A stretch of DNA of 64,000 nucleotides from Dipteris shenzhenensis. Its lineage: Eukaryota; Polypodiophyta; Polypodiopsida; Gleicheniales. This document shows positions 10,922-21,575 of the stretch, piece by piece. Position numbers and translations under genes: made by a program. The first letter of the stretch is position 1. Every line of letters starts with the position of its first letter. The notes below the pieces were generated by a model. It saw only the letters and a program-made list of their open reading frames with translations, had not been told where the DNA came from and did not search any database. The DNA lies in assembly GCA_047967505.1 (NCBI GenBank), contig CM106538.1, one strand, 5' to 3'.

Positions 10922-11178
10922 TGACAAAATATGAAGAGGGGAGAGGAGAAGAGTGGAGATGAGGAGAGAGGGCACAGCTAGAGAGCACACCACAAATGAC
11001 TAACTGTACACTAGAATTAGTTGAAAAAATAGAATATATACAAACCCTTTTAGGGTTAGGGTTAGGGGATCTAACCCTTTCCTTTATAGCACTCTATAAG
11101 GTTAGTGCTATGCACATATGATCACGTGATGGTGCTATGCACACATGATCACATGATGTTGAGCGTGAACTCTCAACA
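10922..11178 (-). mobile_element. Copia LTR (3' LTR of element H)
   Basis: On the minus strand the block starts TGTTGAGAG and ends TTTTGTCA, giving TG...CA ends. Next to it, internal to the element, lies a purine-rich CTTGAGGGAAGG, a good polypurine tract. It is followed in the same orientation by a copia RNase H. The LTR carries a TTTAGGGTTAGGG-like run at 11045-11068. Confidence 0.65.
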
Positions 11179-11266
11179 CCTTCCCTCAAGATCAACATCA
11201 TGAAGTAGGCCTTCCCTCAAGATGATGATTCTGGGGATTTGAAGAAGGACTGAGCATTACATTCCA

Positions 11267-11836
11267 TCACACCCCTTGAATGGGAATGTCCTTCCTCTGC
11301 ATCAAACCAAGAGCTAGTCGGTGTTTCTCGAATAGCTCTTTACCGAGTGGTTTGGTAAAGATGTCTGCAACATTTTCTTTGCTATCACAATGCTGCAGTG
11401 TGATGTCACCAAGTAACACTCTTTCTCTGATGAAGTGCTCTCTGACATCAATGTGCTTTGTCCTGGAGTGATATACTGGATGTTTGGCCAATGCATGAGC
11501 CGATTGATTATCACAGTATATTGTTGTTGGCCTTGACTCAGCAAAGTAATCTGTTTCTGACAATAGTCTTCTGAGCCATATAGCCTCACATGCACCTGTA
11601 GTGAGTGCTCTATATTCTGCTTCAGTTGAAGACAAAGAAACAGTTGGCTGTTTGTTTGACAACCATGATATAGCACCTTGACCAAGGAAAAATGCATATC
11701 CCTGTGTCGATCTCCTGGTCTCATGAGCTCCAGCATAGTCACTGTCACAGTATCCATGCAACCGTGGATGACTTCCTCTGTATTCTATCCCAAATTGTCT
11801 TGTACCTCTGATGTATCCCTCTGCACTTGCTAGTAG
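11267..11836 (-). pseudogene. Ty1/copia RNase H fragment
   Basis: The minus-strand frame encodes the copia RNase H: GYCDSDYAGAHETRRSTQGY with the first catalytic Asp, then SLSSTEAEYRAL, YCDNQSAHALA, SRTKHIDVREHFIRE and NVADIFTKPLGKE, ending in a stop at 11267. The C-terminal domain is intact. Upstream the frame can be followed to about 11836, where it meets an unrelated RT/RNase H fragment, so gag, integrase and RT are missing. Confidence 0.88.
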
Positions 11837-11837
11837 G

Positions 11838-12830
11838 GAGCTCCTTCGTGATGACGAGAGAGAGCATGTCTAGTAGGACATTGGTGGTTCCCTTTTTCCA
11901 CTCAATAGAGAAGTCATACATCGTGAAGAACTCTTCCCAACATGCGAGGCACCCTCGGCCAACCTACTTATCAATTTTCCTCATGCAAAATGTTTTGAAA
12001 TTTTGATTATGAGTTCTGACAATAAATTCTCAATTCAGAATGAATAGCTCAAGTTTTTGGATTGCAAGCTTAACGCCAAGGATTTCTTTTTCAATGGAAT
12101 GATAATTTAATTCGGCGCCTTGAAAAGTGCCAGAGTGATAAGCACAAAGAACCTCCTGAGTGGGAGTGTGTTCAAGTAAGATTGCTCCCCAGAAATTGTC
12201 GGAGGCATCAATTTCAATCACCAGGGAACTGTGGCCGAAGGAATATACAGAGCAGGCAAATGCTGGACCTTTGCCTTGATATGTTGGACTGCCTCTGGTT
12301 GGGGTGGTCCCCATGGAGGACCATCTTTGCGGCGACACAATTGGATGGAATAGCGATCTTTAGCCAATTGGTCATAGAATGGAGAGATATGGTTGAGGCA
12401 GCCCAAAAATCGTTGAAGTTGTGTGCGGGGTCATATTTCATCGAGAAAGGCTAGGAGTGCCTTGAGCACATGATCTTGCATTTGGATGCAACCTTTGTGG
12501 ATGTGGACACCAAGAAACTCGAGATGGGAATTTACATCTTGGCTATATACAAGGATGTCATCAATATAAACAAGACAGAAAGCATGATGTGGACTGAATA
12601 TGGAGTCCATGAAATTCTAAATTTCAACAAGGGCAGTTTTGAGCCCAAATGGAAGGACATTCCATTGGTAAAAACCTTACGGAACAACAAACCCTATTTT
12701 GTGTTAATCGTCAAGTTGCAGGCCACAGGTTGTAGGTTGACTTGCTAGAATCCAGCTTTGAGGTCGAACTTAGAGAAGATATTCGAGCTGAAAATAGTGC
12801 TCAAGAGTTCAACTTTTGAGTGCACATTGT
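11838..12830 (-). pseudogene. Endogenous caulimovirid-like RT/RNase H fragment
   Basis: On the minus strand, fragments in shifting frames give an RT motif A (FDLKAGF near 12748-12777), the YIDD box at about 12545-12568, and a connection QLQRFLGCLNHISPFYDQLAK. An RNase H follows with EIDASDNFWGA, CAYHSGTFQGAELNYHS and a downstream RT.N..FK-type motif. The order and the RNase H signatures fit Caulimoviridae better than plant Ty3/gypsy. Several stops and frameshifts are present, and an Asp expected in RNase H is changed. No coat, movement or protease domain is seen. The copy is clearly non-functional. Confidence 0.65.
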
Positions 12831-15517
12831 CTCAAATCGACTATGTTATCCATTTTAGCCCACGTGCTAAAGAGTTAGTATTCAACATGAACTCTTGAGC
12901 ACATGGTAATAATCAATTGTGTGGCAAGTACAGCTTTACTTTGGAAGAAGGAAAAAAGGTAGTCAAAAAGTCCAAGGAATGGTACTAAATCACATGAAAC
13001 ATGATAATACTTAACATAGTGCAGTCACTATTAAAAAATTAAAAGCAATGATTCTTGATACTTGCAACAGTCTCAAAATTTTTTAAATTTTAATTTAACA
13101 TCTATATGATTTTTTTTGAATTTTTTCCCTGGAAAAAATGTTTTTATGTGGATTTTATATTTGAGCATGTTTATGCTATTAATGGCCTAGCAGGTTGTTC
13201 ATAGCAAGGTGGTTCTTAGCCTCCTTAGAGCTACATCTTGAAGTATCTTATTGTCAGCACGACCCCCAGGTAAAAAATCATATGCATAGACATCTCCATC
13301 CCGTGACCAACTCCATGGTGTGAATAATTGGATCGGCATTTGTAAGGTTAATGAGGTCATCCATGGTCTTTTTTTTTGAGAGGGATCCATTGCTAGAATC
13401 TCCATAGTGAATGAATGCTTAAAGGGAATAGAGTCCTAGTTTGCATTGTGAAGGTACTTGCATTTGTGTGGACGAACGTTTCTCACCTTTTGTGCTTGAC
13501 TTGCATGTTAACAATGTATTGGATGTCACAAATTACAATTAGCCTTATCCAAATTGATGTGCTTTTTTCCTTTGAGCTTCTTAGGGAAAATATATATCAC
13601 CTCTTTTGCTTTACTTGTTTTACATGCTGACAATGTATTTTATGTAGGGAACTACAATAGCATTATCCAATTTGATGCACTTATGTAAGGAACCTATCTC
13701 ACCTCTTGTGCTGGATTTGTTTGCATGTTGATGATGTATTGGGTATAGTGAATTACAATTAGCCTTATCCAACTTTATGTGCTGCTTTCGTTCTAACATC
13801 CCCATTTTTAATATCCTCATAATTAGCCTTGTACCCATCCACTTCAATATTCTTCACTACCTTTGGATCTATAACTACATCCCTCAAATTTACGGCCAAA
13901 AGATTCACCTTCCTTATCAATACCCCTATTTGATACAACCAAGTTGTTGAAAGGTAGGAAATATTATAATCACCACAGCTACTTATGAAAGAGTAGAGAG
14001 AGGAAGACAAGGACACCATAGGGCACATCTCCGTTTGCATCAAGCTCCGCTAGTTGAGGCCCATTCTTTAATTGCTTTTAGTATTTTATATGCTCCACAT
14101 TCCATGTGGAGTTTTTGGGTCATCAAACCATTTCATTCATTTTCGCATATTATTTTTTACGTTCCTATACAAAATTTGCAAATATTCCACGTGTTTCTAC
14201 CATGCGCTCTTAGTATCTTAATTGGATCCTTAGTTCTTCCCCTTTTCAAACTCATACTTATGACCACTCGGTTTTTACACCACCATTACCATTTCGGAAA
14301 GATTGGAGCATTGTGGTAGGATTTTGAGAGAGGATCGATCTCCTCCATGACATCAAATGTCCGACCACTTTGAGCCTTCGCACTCTCAACTTTGAATATG
14401 TTGCTTGGTCATACGCCTCTTGCCTCTATAAAGAATTGCCTTGATCGAAACGTACTTTCGATTGCTTGATTGTTATCTACAATATGGTGCATCCATACTT
14501 ATAACAATCGGTTGAATTTGGAGTCCATCCCTACTGAATATTAGACCCACTTGGAAGACAGAAGACTAACGAACTTATTCACACACTACAAGGATGGACT
14601 CCAATCGGGTCGGAGAGATATGATGTTGCGTCATGTGTATTATGCATTTATTTTGCGTCATCAACAATAATCACATATGCAAAGGGAGAAGAGTTGAGAT
14701 GGGAAGTAAGCCAGCTAAGTCCCACTTTTTGTTTGAGAGGCTTCATGGGCATGGCGTAGCCGTTCGCATCGCAATTCTTTTAGTCCATTAACATTATTAT
14801 TTTAGCTGTTGAATACTGTTGAAACTATAACAATTATTACTCGTGTGTTGTGGGATAGTTTTAGATGAGTTTAAATGTACACAAAAAGACACACCACGCC
14901 TCTTCCTTCTGTGATGATGAGAGTTTCGACAAAGTGTGAAGGAAATAAAATCAAGGCACTTCATATTTGATTGTCTAGTCAACAATGAGATTAACGATGC
15001 TTCTGATGTCTCTTTCAGACTACATCTCTAATTGCTTGGGTACAGCATGAGCTCTAGGATACTTCTACTTCCTCTTTCAAGATTCCACAGGGATCAGAAA
15101 CGCTAGCTCTTCCGATGTGACTATTGTTCACCATGGTTGCCCTGTTCGTTGATAATGCTTACATAGTTAATTTCCAGTAAACAACACAGTTTTACAAAGT
15201 ATGTATGGGAAGGCCTTCAACGGCAAGGTTGTTTTATTGGGGCTCCTCGGTAGAAATGATGAATAAATGTAGGGTGTGAAGATTGTGGAAACCTCTTGTT
15301 CTCTCATACCGCCTTAAAATGATGGTTTTTCTGTTATGATGCGAAGATACTGATTGCCGTGTATATAATGATGACAAAGACAATAGCATACGTCTACATG
15401 GAAGGAATGAAAGGTTGAATTGCTTCCAAAAGCTGGGAATACATTAAACTGTTTTTTTTCAAAGCAGTAAATTAGTGAAAGTTATCTGACAATACCAAAC
15501 TGAAAAAAAAATGCTAC
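12831..15517. other. AT-rich gene-poor interval
   Basis: No family-level coding sequence or RNA gene is recognised. The interval contains a three-copy tandem repeat at 13481-13785. Short open frames on both strands have no recognisable domain. It may include introns or flanks of the gene represented by the orphan exon to its right. Confidence 0.5.
13481..13785. repeat. Three-copy degenerate tandem repeat (~100-115 bp)
   Basis: Three units share a CACCTCTTGTGCT-like start, a GCATGTTAACAATGTATTGG-like middle and an ATTAGCCTTATCCAA-like end. The start word recurs at 13484, 13598 and 13700. Copies are clearly diverged. Confidence 0.75.
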
Positions 15518-15521
15518 TTAC

Positions 15522-15796
15522 GTAGACCCTTCTAAAACTGTGTCAGGCTCCACCGCCTGCCCAATGGGGATCTGTGTCCGACTCCCAAATCTCCTGCTAG
15601 ACCTAGACCTGGATCTGGTAACAGGAGCAAACTCTTCATGAGGATGCGGTGCTGCAGCTGGTATAAGATCTGATTGGGTTGACAAGCAGAGTGTGCCAGT
15701 CTCATCCTGTTGCCACTGTAATTTGATCATCAACCCATACGGATGTTCTTCTGTCTGGGAATGGGGAACAGCTACAAAATCAGCTCCGATTGGAAC
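15522..15796 (-). CDS. Orphan internal exon of an unidentified host gene
   Basis: This is an open minus-strand segment of 275 nt. It is preceded by a 3' splice-site sequence (CATTTCATGCAG) and followed by a perfect 5' splice site (GTAAGTAG). It encodes VPIGADFVAVPHSQTEEHPY at its start, an acidic and proline-containing middle, an Arg/Ser-rich stretch (RSRSRSSRRFGSR) and IPIGQAVEPD near its end. The start weakly recalls the PxGxxFQA motif near plant ELM2 domains; that is a guess. Codon usage and splice sites set it apart from the surrounding transposon debris. No flanking exons are identified. A similar IPVGSKFVADPH is encoded at about 15930-15970. Confidence 0.45.
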
Positions 15797-16018
15797 CTGC
15801 ATGAAATGTTGAGTGAGTCTTAAAGACATCTTGTCAGAATATTTCAGCTTTAATGTAATTTTACTACTGTAATAGGTGAGTGGGTGGGTGTGCGTGTGTG
15901 CATGCAAGCTTGCTCGTGAATGCATGCATGTGTGGATCAGCCACAAATTTAGATCCTACTGGAATGCGTGTGTGCACGTTCGCACATGCATGAGAGAAAG
16001 GAGATATGAGATATGAGT

Positions 16019-16098
16019 TTTTTTTACTTCGTAGCAACAATGCTAAGGAGCCGAATAGACTCGTCCGAAGCACGGGAATCGAACACACACACCATGAC

Positions 16099-16133
<35 letters not shown>

Positions 16134-16260
16134 TAGATAGTCTTTTAACGTCGTAGGAACAATCCCAAGGAGCTAGTTTGACTCATCTGACGTCGACCGC
16201 GAGGATCGAACACACACACCCAACGACAAGAGCCAGAGCCTCAACCACCAAGACCCACGC
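16019..16260 (-). repeat. tRNA-derived SINE (one good head, one partial copy)
   Basis: On the minus strand 16196-16260 has box A (TGGTTGAGGCTCTGG, 16233-16247) and box B (GTTCGATCCTC, about 16201-16211) followed by a body to 16141. A second body with a box B but no box A lies at 16019-16094, and (GA)n separates them. Both bodies share a GGCTCCTTAGCATTGTTGC / AGCTCCTTGGGATTGTTCC-type segment. This is a degenerate SINE pair. Confidence 0.5.
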
Positions 16261-16330
16261 GGGTTTTACTAAACTTGATGGGGAAGGATGGCTTATACAC
16301 CGGGATGAGAGAGAGAGAGAGAGAGAGAGT
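16104..16330. repeat. (GA)n microsatellites
   Basis: (GA)n runs occur at about 16104-16130, followed by (GATA)n, and at about 16308-16330. Confidence 0.95.
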
Positions 16331-16484
16331 ACACTAAATTAGCCCTGCTTGGATCCTTGATCTAAATGCGAGCTCGTGCATTTGGAGGACATGTTATCAT
16401 CTCATATATGATGGGCTTCGGGAAATCCATCTATTGCATTTCAAGGAGTGTTTCATTTTGCAATGGACATCAGATGCTAGGTTT

Positions 16485-17160
16485 GTTGTAGCAGCTCATA
16501 TATAATTACTTTTTATCTTAAGCCTGGTATATTTTTGCCGATGATGGTGCCATCAAAGCTCATCTTCAGCTGTCCTTCATCTCTTACTTCTCGAAGCCAC
16601 CCCCTTCTATTCTTTCCTCCACTCAAGGTACATTGCAAGCATGCTACTTTCCTCTACAGACATCTGATTATGCTACGACTGCCTTGAGGAGAGGGAATAT
16701 ATCATTATTCCTAGTACTTTATGAGGACATCCAAAGATACAGGCAGTACAGCGAGGTCCTACTCACAGAAACTTCAATGCTAGGACCAAGGACACACAAC
16801 AGAGATTTTGGACTTCTAGGGTGTTGTAGCGGCTCATATACAATTACTTTTTATCTTAAGCCTGGTAGATTTTTGCCAATGGTGGTGCCATCAAAGCTCA
16901 TCTTCAGCTGTCCTTCATCTCTTACTTCTCGAAGCCACCCCCTTCTATTCTTTCCTCCACTCATGGTACATCGCAAGCATGCTACTTTCCTCTACAGACA
17001 TATGATTATACTAGGACTGCCTTGAGGAGAGGGAAGATATCAATATTCCTAGTACTTTATGAGGACATCAAAAGATACAGGCAGTACAGCGAGGTCCTAC
17101 GCACTGAAACTTCAATGCTAGGACCAAGGACACACAACAGAGATTTTGGACTTCTAGGGT
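16485..17160 (+). repeat. 338-bp tandem duplication
   Basis: GTTGTAGC...CTTCTAGGGT at 16485-16822 is repeated at 16823-17160 with only scattered substitutions, so the duplication is fairly recent. It may belong to the upstream part of the LINE to its right; no coding domain is recognisable. Confidence 0.9.
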
Positions 17161-17279
17161 GATGCCTGAGCACTTCACCTCAGCAAGTTCAGCTGCAATT
17201 CAGAATACCTTCCATCACATAGTATGGGAGATAGTTGCTAGTAGACATTTGCACCAGTAGTGAGGTACTCGGATTTCAA

Positions 17280-18336
17280 AGATGGCTAGGGTCAGACAAT
17301 ACACATGCTGCCCACATGAAAGTGGCCATACCATAGTGGACTACGTCATGGGTGTCAGAATTTGAAGTGCTGAAGTACGCACTGTGCACAGCGGTGGATA
17401 ACAAAGACATAGGAGGAGGTGGAGACAGAGGAGCACTTCTTATGTTCTTTCCCAGTCTACTTCTAAAGAGCATGTGATTATCTTGGCAGGGTACTTTAAT
17501 GCGAGAATGGGCTCAATGCAAGGCATCATTACAATGGAGGGAAGCGACCCCTTATGGATGGAAGAAATAGAAGAGAATGAAGAAAGAAAGGACTGGAAAA
17601 GAACATCAAGGGATGCCAGGGAAATCACCCAAATGGGGAGGCATCCTCACCCTATGTGGATGCTTTGGATTACAAGTTTGCAATAACTCTACATATTTCA
17701 ATGAAACGGAAGGACACACCTGCGAAATCCCTCAAGGATCACGTGTAATTGACAGCCCGCATGCAAGGCACATACTCAGTACCTCAAGATTAAAGGGGAG
17801 ACTCTCCGACCGTAGAGCAATGTCTCTAGGCATCATAGGAACAAAAGATGCTGTAAAAAAATAGAGAATTACTGTATAATCAAGGCTGAGAATGGATTAC
17901 AAAAACACATATATTTATGAGAGGGAAATAGAGACAGCACTAGCACAAGGTCAAATGCCATCTACTTGCCATGAAAAATGAACAAATACATAACTGGATT
18001 TGTTGCAGATAACAGCCCAAAAATGCTTTGATAGACGCAAGGGAAGAAGCATTGGAATGCCATGCAATCACTGGTACGACCAGGAAAGTAAAGATGCAAA
18101 TAGGGCCTGGAAAACAGCAGAGACAGCCTAGAACGAGGGCAAAGCTCAAGCTTAGAAACAAAAAGAGATTATTTCTTAAAAGCAAGCCACTTGAAAGTTT
18201 TGAGGAGCTAAAACAAAGCCCTAGGAAGTTTTTCAAAATTTTTATGGCAATAAACCTCAGGAGAGGAAAGCAACATGGGAAGACATGATACAGTTCTTCA
18301 AAGACCTCTAGAAAAGGGAGGGGGAAGAGAAAGTAG
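17280..18336 (+). pseudogene. LINE ORF2 5' part (endonuclease), element X
   Basis: IILAGYFNARMGS at ~17470 matches the GDFNAR motif of LINE AP-type endonucleases, followed at 17700-17870 by a downstream endonuclease-like part. 18028-18290 encodes a Lys/Arg-rich linker typical of the region between endonuclease and RT. A TIVDYVMG motif normally found after GDFNAR occurs before it (about 17330), so copies are rearranged. The frame is broken by stops. Copia element A interrupts it at 18337; the RT part resumes after 23904. Confidence 0.6.
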
Positions 18337-18607
18337 TGTGAGAGAATGGAGAGTGAGAGAGAGCAAGAGAGTGAGAGCTGGAGAGCTGAAAGCTTGGAAG
18401 TTGAGTTGCAATAGAAGAGTGTAAAGAGTATAATTGAAAGTGTGAGAGATAAGGTTTTGTCCTAGTGACAAAACCTTAGTAGTCACTAACCATAGTTAGT
18501 GAACTAACTGCGGTTAGGGGGAAAAACCTCTTAAAGAGGGAAAAGTGCCCCTAACTAGCTTATTAAATTACATTGGTCACTGTTGAATTATATCTATAAT
18601 TCTAACA
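18337..18607 (-). repeat. Element A 3' LTR
   Basis: This 271-bp LTR reads TGTTAGAATTATAG to TTCTCTCACA on the minus strand. It includes a 16-bp segment (CCTCTTAAAGAGGG region) missing from the 5' LTR. Confidence 0.93.
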
Positions 18608-18639
18608 CCCCCCTGCAGTGCCAATGTCATGTACAAGGC

Positions 18640-19660
18640 TGATCAATCACCAAAAGGATATAAGTTCAGGGCACTGCGAAATGCCTCAAACTTTTCATGT
18701 GGTAGTGCTTTGGTGCAAATATCTGCAACATTGTCATGTGTCGACACAAAGATCATACTGATCTCTCCTGCATGCAACTTCTCTCTGACGTAGTGATAGT
18801 GAATCTCAATGTGCTTCGTGCGAGCATGAAACACTGGATTCTTTGCCACTGCAATGGCACTCTGACTATCAGTGCGAATTGGAGAACGACCCTCCAAAGA
18901 CAGATGAAGATCAGCAATAGACGTCGCAGCCATACACATTCAACTGTTGCTGTGAAAGCTGCCCTGTACTCAGCTTCACATGATGAGGTAGCCACTGTAG
19001 ATTGTTTCTTGCTCAGCCAGGAAATGCAAGATTTACCCAAAAAGAAACAATTGTCACTAGTGGACTGCCTAGTGTCATAATCACCAGCCCAATCTGAATC
19101 ACTATAGGCATGCATCTGCAAGTCACCCCCCCTGGGAAATAGCAAGCCAAAAGACTTCGTGCCCTGCAAATAACGGAAGATGCGCTTAACTGCCTGCCAA
19201 TGCATAGTTTTTGGGCTGTGCATGTACATGCTCACCTGAGATACTACAAACTGAATATCAGGTCTAGTGTTGCAGAGATATATGAGGCATCCAACAGCCT
19301 GACTGTAAAGTGTGGCATCAACTAATTCTCCTGCATCATGCATTGTGAGTTTCAGCCCCGGCTCCATGGGAGTGGCTATGGGCTTACAATCATGCATGTT
19401 AAATCTGTCCAAGAGTTTTTGCACATACTTGGACTGAGACATAACAGTGCCACGTCTCTCATGAGAGAACTGGATCCCCAAATAAAAGTGAAGCAGCCCC
19501 AATGTCAAAGTTGGTCTGCAAATCAGCTTTGAAATCTGCAATTTTGTCTTCATTGGACCCTGTGAGCAGTAAGTCATCGACATAAAGAAGGATGACTAAA
19601 ATTTCCCCCCCATCTATCTTGATGTAGAGGGTGCTCTCAGTAGGACTATTGTGCAGCCTT
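18640..19660 (-). pseudogene. Element A RT remnant and RNase H
   Basis: The minus-strand frames give the RT palm end (LLYVDDLLLTGSNED), the thumb/connection (FYLGIQFSHERRGTVMSQSK, then KPIATPMEPGLKL) and RNase H (AYSDSDWAGDYDTRQSTSDN, SSCEAEYRAAFTA, RTDSQSAIAVAKN, NVADICTKALPHEKF). The N-terminal half of RT is deleted: residues NSPTESTLY follow directly on TWDV of the upstream segment with a stop between. One frameshift lies near 18935 inside RNase H. Function is lost. Confidence 0.88.
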
Positions 19661-19665
19661 GCTGG

Positions 19666-19959
19666 TCAAACATCCCAAGTCTGATTTTTTTCAATGGACT
19701 GCAACTCATCGTGCATGGCATTCATCCAATGCACATTGTCCTTTGCCTCTTCGAATGTGGCAGGCTCCTTCTCATCAAGAAGAGTACCTGCATATGCTGA
19801 TTCTACTGAATTAGCACCTTCCATGTGCCTTGCTGCACTGCGAGTTCTGCCAGGTAACAGAGCATCAATTTTACTCTCCCTGAGAGTCTGTAACAGCCAG
19901 TTTGGGACTGTTTTTGTTGCATGTATGTTTGCAATTTCTTGCTGCACCACTTGTTCCAC
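19666..19959 (-). pseudogene. Element A integrase-RT linker segment
   Basis: The frame encodes RTRSAARH and the copia hallmark FEEAKDNVHWMNAMHDELQ followed by SIEKNQTWDV, which marks the start of the RT domain. It then stops at the edge of the RT deletion. The intact family would continue into the RT core. Confidence 0.85.
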
Positions 19960-20113
19960 TGCCTATGGAGGGGGCAAGACATCCTGTGGCGGAACTAAAG
20001 CATCTGGAGGTGGCTGTAAATTCTGATTTGCATCAGAAATATCAGCAGGGGAACCCAAGGCAATGGGTAGAAACCCCTCAAAGACATCCTCTGAAGAAGA
20101 AGGCATTTGAAAT

Positions 20114-20413
20114 TCAGCCTGAGTGAGCTGAATTTTCAGCAAATATCACATCTCTACTGACTATGATCTTGCGTGTAGCAGGATTGTAGAGACGGTACCC
20201 CTTGCTTTCTGCACTGTACCCAACAAATATGCACTTAATGGCTTTATCTGACAACTTGTGCCTAAATTCAACTGGCACATGAGCATAAGCAAGGCATCCA
20301 AAGACTCGGAAGTGATCCACTGAAGGCTTTCTCCCATTCCAGACCTCATAAGGAGTTTTTGTTTTTAAAGCCTTAGTGGGAGCCCGATTCAAAATGTAAT
20401 TGGCACACATCAA
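20114..20413 (-). pseudogene. Element A integrase C-terminal segment
   Basis: CANYILNRAPTKALKTKTPY, GRKPSVDHFRVFGCLAYAHV and KCIFVGYSAESKGYRLYNP are the conserved C-terminal part of copia integrase. It is separated from the catalytic core only by one TGA that replaces an expected tryptophan codon, a G-to-A type change. Confidence 0.9.
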
Positions 20414-20422
20414 GCCCTCAAG

Positions 20423-21479
20423 TCAGAATTTGTGAGGCATGTGTTTGCTTTTCAGCATACATCTGTCCATCTCCATGAGAGTTCTATTTTTCCTCTCAGC
20501 TTTGCCATTTTGCTGAGGGGTCAGCTTGACTGTGAGCTGATGCACAATACCCTTGCCTTTCAGAAAAGCATCAAATTCTGCAAACAAGTATTCCCCACCT
20601 CTATCTGTGTGCAATGTCTGTATCTTGAGTCCGGTTTCATTTTCAACCATGGCTGAAAAGTGTTTAAACGCCGTGAACACTTCTGATTTGCGTTTCGGCC
20701 CAAAAACCCAAGTGAAATTGGAGTAATCATCAATAAATGTAACGAAGTAGAGATGACCACCCAACGATGGAGTCCTCATGGGACCACAGACATCACTGTG
20801 TATAAGCTGTAATTTGCGGACAGCTTTAACTGAACCATCCTTCTTGAAGGGAAATCTATGCATCTTGCCTAAAATGCACCCTTCACAGGCATGTGGAGGA
20901 GGTATCTCAAGAGGTGGCAATGCATCAACCATGGAATGCTTCTGAAGTGTCATCAAGTTGTTGTAATGCATGTGGCCATATCGGGCATGCCATAATTCTG
21001 CATTCTGCATGGCGGCTGTAGGGGTAGAAACTGCAAGAGCATGGGCTGCTCTTTTCTCAAAAAGATCAAGCTGAAAAAGCCCACGCAGCAGAGTACCAGA
21101 TAATCTTAAGGCATAATCATCTTTCCTGTCTCGGACAGCACATTTGTCATCCTCAAAGATGACCTGAAATCCAGCTCTGTTAAGTGTGGACACTGAAAGA
21201 AGATTTTTTGGTTATACGAGGCACATATAAGACATCTGAAAGTCTGAAAATTGAGCCATCAATGGCAGTGAGCTCAACATCTCTTGTGCCACGTACTGAA
21301 TATGATGAGTTATTGGCACAAGTGACTTTCTTACCAACGGGAGGTGGATGCAAGGAAGTAAAAAGACACTTCCTAGAAGTGATGTGTTTGGATGCACCGC
21401 TGTCAAAATACCAAGTGTTCAGTGTTTCATTGACATTGAAAGCAGATGCATACGTAGAAGAGTCATAACTGCAAGTCAA
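20423..21479 (-). pseudogene. Element A protease, pre-integrase and integrase core
   Basis: WYFDSGASKHITS is the aspartic protease active site (DSGA). VTCANNSSYSVRGTRDVELT and DVLYVP follow, then a frameshift near 21190. The GAG-pre-integrase zinc motif (H..H / CEGC) and the integrase core with HSDVCGP, DDYSNFTWVF and HTDRGGEY...QQNGKAERKNR supply the D,D,E-type catalytic residues. The domains are complete apart from the frameshift and the downstream stop. Confidence 0.88.
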
Positions 21480-21575
21480 AAATGCATAAGTATCATCATT
21501 ACAAGTGGCTGTACTATCCCGAGCATCTGGAACAGCCAGCCTTGAATCTGAAATGCAAGATAAAAAGGCATAATC

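Noticed and set aside
9417-10993. Many long overlapping open frames on both strands
   Set aside because: They follow from a GC-rich repeat unit without stop codons; composition and periodicity explain them and no domain is recognisable.
13481-13785. CRISPR-like array
   Set aside because: Only three diverged direct copies without spacers, in a plant genome.
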